DNA of 8,373 nucleotides from CAYLPU01 sp964385635 (GTDB lineage Bacteria; Chloroflexota; Anaerolineae; B4-G1). The translations under genes were made by a program, and so were the position numbers. The first letter of the stretch is position 1, and each line of letters begins with the position of its first letter. A model generated the notes under the pieces. That model saw only the letters and a program-made list of their open reading frames with translations, did no database searches and had not been told where the DNA came from. The DNA lies in the NCBI GenBank assembly GCA_964385635.1, contig CAYLPU010000154.1, positions 1 to 8,373 of the forward strand, written 5' to 3'. Below are positions 6,982 to 8,373 of this stretch, in pieces.

Positions 6982-8197
6982 AGCGATGCTCCCATCGGCA
7001 GGGGATATGCACGAGACCTTCCTTCTCCAACATTGTCCCGGCCTGTACCTCGAAGGTATAGGCTCGATGCTGGTGATCATAGGAGTGGATAGAGTGGTAA
7101 TCATAGATCGCCGCCGTGAACTCGTAACGACCAGGCAGCAGAGGTAGCGATTCAATGACATAATCCACCGTTCCCTCGCCGTCAATCATGTCAATCTCGT
7201 ATCCTGACCGAACCGTATTCGGGCCATTGATGTGTGTGCCATCCTCCCGGTAGATGGCCACGCCAAAGGTCGGCCTGTAGACAGGCTGCTGAGCCCGGTA
7301 ATGGACACGAGCCACGAAAGTATCGCCTGTTTGAAAGACGCGGTGCGCGTGCCCGCTTCCATCTTGAAATTCTACGTTCGTGATAATGGCTTCTCCAGAC
7401 CCCCAGCGGCGGCCTCGTCCTGCACCATCTCCCTCGGCCAGCAGCCGGATGTTTGTGTCTCTCCCAACCTGGCTGAGATAGCTGACGACCACTTCGTCGA
7501 CCGGGCCAACAGCCTGCACCTGCCCCTCGTCCAGCCAGATGGCTCGATCGCACAAGCGGCGCACCATGTCCAGGCTGTGTGACACGAAAAGGATGGTGAT
7601 TCCTCGCTCTCGTATCTGCGCAATGCGCTGCAGGCACTTGGCCTGAAACGCCTGGTCTCCCACGGCCAGAACCTCGTCGATCAGCAGGATATCCGGTTGA
7701 AAACTGGTTGCCACCGCAAAGCCAAGCCGCATCAGCATGCCCGACGAGTAATTACGCACCGGCATATCAATAAAACGAGATAACTCAGCAAACTCAACGA
7801 TGGATTCCAGACGCTGGCTGATCTCACGCCGGTTCAGGCCCAGAATGGAGCCGTTCAGGAAGATGTTCTCCCGGCCAGTCAGGTCAGGATGGAAGCCAGC
7901 GCCCAGTTCCAGCAGTGCTCCCACCCGTCCGTCCACCTTGATCCGCCCCGAACTAGGCTCGATGATGCGGGAGATGAGTTTGAGCACCGTGCTCTTCCCA
8001 GCCCCGTTGGGGCCAATGAGCCCCACCGTCTCCCCGTGTTCCACAGCGAAACTGACGTCACGCAAAGCCCAGAACCTCTCACGGGAGCTGTCATTGCGCC
8101 GGAACAGACTGATGGCCAACTCTTGCAGGGAGCGGGTTTGCTCATGATGAAGGATGAATTGCTTTGAGATTTGCTCAAACCGAATGGTTGTTTTCAC
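6974..8197 (-). CDS. wzt: Wzt-like polysaccharide ABC exporter ATPase with C-terminal glycan-binding domain (407 aa)
   Basis: The ATPase subunit of an ABC-2 type polysaccharide exporter. It would bind the cytoplasmic face of a permease and drive export of lipid-linked glycan. Visible motifs: Walker A GPNGAGKST (62-70), the Wzt/TagH-type stretch LELGAGFHPDLTGREN (96-111), ABC signature YSSGM (150-154), Walker B ILLIDE (170-175) with D-loop AVGD (178-181), and switch histidine H207. Residues 265-390 are a beta-rich domain like the Wzt C-terminal domain, which in O8/O9a-type systems recognises the chain end; 407 residues matches such Wzt proteins rather than the short KpsT type. GTG 8197 is the first usable start because a TGA codon precedes it directly in frame; only weak purine-rich sequence (GAGAG) lies upstream. 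The usual wzm permease is not adjacent. A gram-positive teichoic acid exporter role (TagH-like) is possible if the host has a single membrane. Confidence 0.95.
   Translation of the reverse strand: MKTTIRFEQISKQFILHHEQTRSLQELAISLFRRNDSSRERFWALRDVSFAVEHGETVGLIGPNGAGKSTVLKLISRIIEPSSGRIKVDGRVGALLELGAGFHPDLTGRENIFLNGSILGLNRREISQRLESIVEFAELSRFIDMPVRNYSSGMLMRLGFAVATSFQPDILLIDEVLAVGDQAFQAKCLQRIAQIRERGITILFVSHSLDMVRRLCDRAIWLDEGQVQAVGPVDEVVVSYLSQVGRDTNIRLLAEGDGAGRGRRWGSGEAIITNVEFQDGSGHAHRVFQTGDTFVARVHYRAQQPVYRPTFGVAIYREDGTHINGPNTVRSGYEIDMIDGEGTVDYVIESLPLLPGRYEFTAAIYDYHSIHSYDHQHRAYTFEVQAGTMLEKEGLVHIPCRWEHRYG
6989..6993 (-). promoter_or_regulatory. Ribosome binding site for the GT2 gene
   Basis: GGGAG on the minus strand lies 7 nt before ATG 6981, inside the end of the ABC ATPase gene. 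It selects this ATG over the long in-frame opening further upstream. Confidence 0.6.
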
Positions 8198-8265
8198 TCA
8201 CCTGCTCTCTTTGTCAAAACTGGTACTTGTTTAGCGTTCAACGTGTAGGTCGTCAGGTTGCCCAC

Positions 8266-8293
8266 TGGACAAAATGGCCACCTGTGGCATAAT
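8266..8293 (+). promoter_or_regulatory. Candidate divergent sigma-70-type promoter
   Basis: TGGACA (8266-8271) and CATAAT (8288-8293) each match the consensus hexamers at five of six positions, with a 16-nt spacer and a TG one base before the -10 box (extended -10). Transcription would start near 8300 and read away from the polysaccharide operon. The match is good, but single promoter-like hits of this kind occur by chance. Confidence 0.35.
8277..8288. repeat. Short dyad inside the candidate promoter spacer
   Basis: GCCAC and GTGGC form a perfect 5-base inverted repeat separated by CT. It lies between the -35 and -10 boxes of the plus-strand promoter candidate, where an operator could sit. 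It is short enough to be chance. Confidence 0.2.
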
Positions 8294-8303
8294 CAGCGCC
8301 GTT

Positions 8304-8373
8304 ATGATCGAGGCTTGCGCTTTCTCGAACGGTATCCCAATAGACTCTCGTGATCGACGCATCGCCGAGTTGG
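8304..8373 (+). CDS. Possible start of a divergent gene, unknown, cut by right edge
   Basis: An open frame from ATG 8304 to the window end encodes about 23 residues, ending in IDSRDRRIAEL. The frame is also open back to 8235, with another ATG at 8274. If the promoter candidate at 8266-8293 is used, the transcript would begin only a few bases before ATG 8304, so the message would be nearly leaderless; no ribosome binding site is seen. The string RDRRIAEL looks like the beginning of a coiled coil, as found near the N-terminus of IS66-type transposases among many other proteins. The fragment is too short for a family call, and it may not be a gene. Confidence 0.25.
   Translation, partial: MIEACAFSNGIPIDSRDRRIAEL

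Noticed and set aside
6982..7185. Longer N-terminus for the GT2 protein
   Set aside because: The extra 68 residues do not resemble GT2 sequence, overlap the ABC ATPase C-terminus deeply, and the internal ATG 6981 has a good ribosome binding site.
8198..8265. Minus-strand promoter for the operon
   Set aside because: TTGTCC and TTGAAC are present as possible -35 boxes, but no acceptable -10 box lies at 16-18 nt from either.
8253..8372. Minus-strand open frame ending in TGA at 8255-8253, as the end of an upstream gene
   Set aside because: About 39 codons of unremarkable sequence ending in HFVQWAT, unlike an ABC-2 permease C-terminus; another minus frame is equally open to 8231, so neither can be preferred.
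1..8373. CRISPR array, tRNA or rRNA genes, tandem repeats, intrinsic terminators
   Set aside because: Nothing of the kind was seen by eye on either strand; the minus strand is almost fully occupied by coding sequence.

Overview
The window is the coding core of a cell-surface polysaccharide (glycan) biosynthesis and export operon. Seven genes lie head to tail on the minus strand, so transcription runs from right (about 8197) to left and off the left edge. The GC-rich DNA, the near absence of intergenic space, and the style of the proteins (GT2/GT4 enzymes with C-terminal coiled coils and aromatic-rich amphipathic segments) suggest an environmental, possibly thermophilic bacterium of the Chloroflexota type. 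That assignment is inferred from recalled protein style, not from a marker gene.

Right end (8198-8373): a 176-base stretch upstream of the operon. It holds a plausible plus-strand promoter (TGGACA, 16 nt, CATAAT with a TG extension) and the first codons of a possible divergent gene. I see no convincing minus-strand promoter here, and no ABC permease gene ending here.

Operon, in transcription order: (1) a Wzt-like ABC ATPase with a C-terminal glycan-recognition domain (8197-6974); (2) a GT2 glycosyltransferase with a C-terminal helical/coiled-coil extension (6981-5638); (3) a GT4 glycosyltransferase (5641-4457); (4) a second GT4 enzyme with a complete EX7E motif (4460-3219); (5) a 159-residue protein of unknown function (3222-2743); (6) a two-domain GT2-GT4 fusion (2753-912); (7) a third stand-alone GT4 gene starting at GTG 909 and cut by the left edge. 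Five of the six junctions overlap (8, 4, 4, 4 and 11 bases), and the sixth has a 2-base gap.

How they may work together: the five GT genes carry six catalytic domains, enough for an oligosaccharide repeat of several sugars assembled on a lipid carrier at the cytoplasmic face. The Wzt-like ATPase would recognise the finished chain and power its export through a permease that is not encoded here. The unknown 159-residue protein and the tail of the first GT2 share a roughly 47-residue module (W-x-I ... P-x-x-G-x-x-I-x-R-F ... W-aromatic ... P ... QQ) followed by a coiled coil. This suggests a common docking or membrane-associating element that gathers the glycosyltransferases. It is the most interesting feature of the window. 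Second is a G7 run in slippery register at the 3' end of the fusion gene, where a -1 slip would join it in frame to the next glycosyltransferase.
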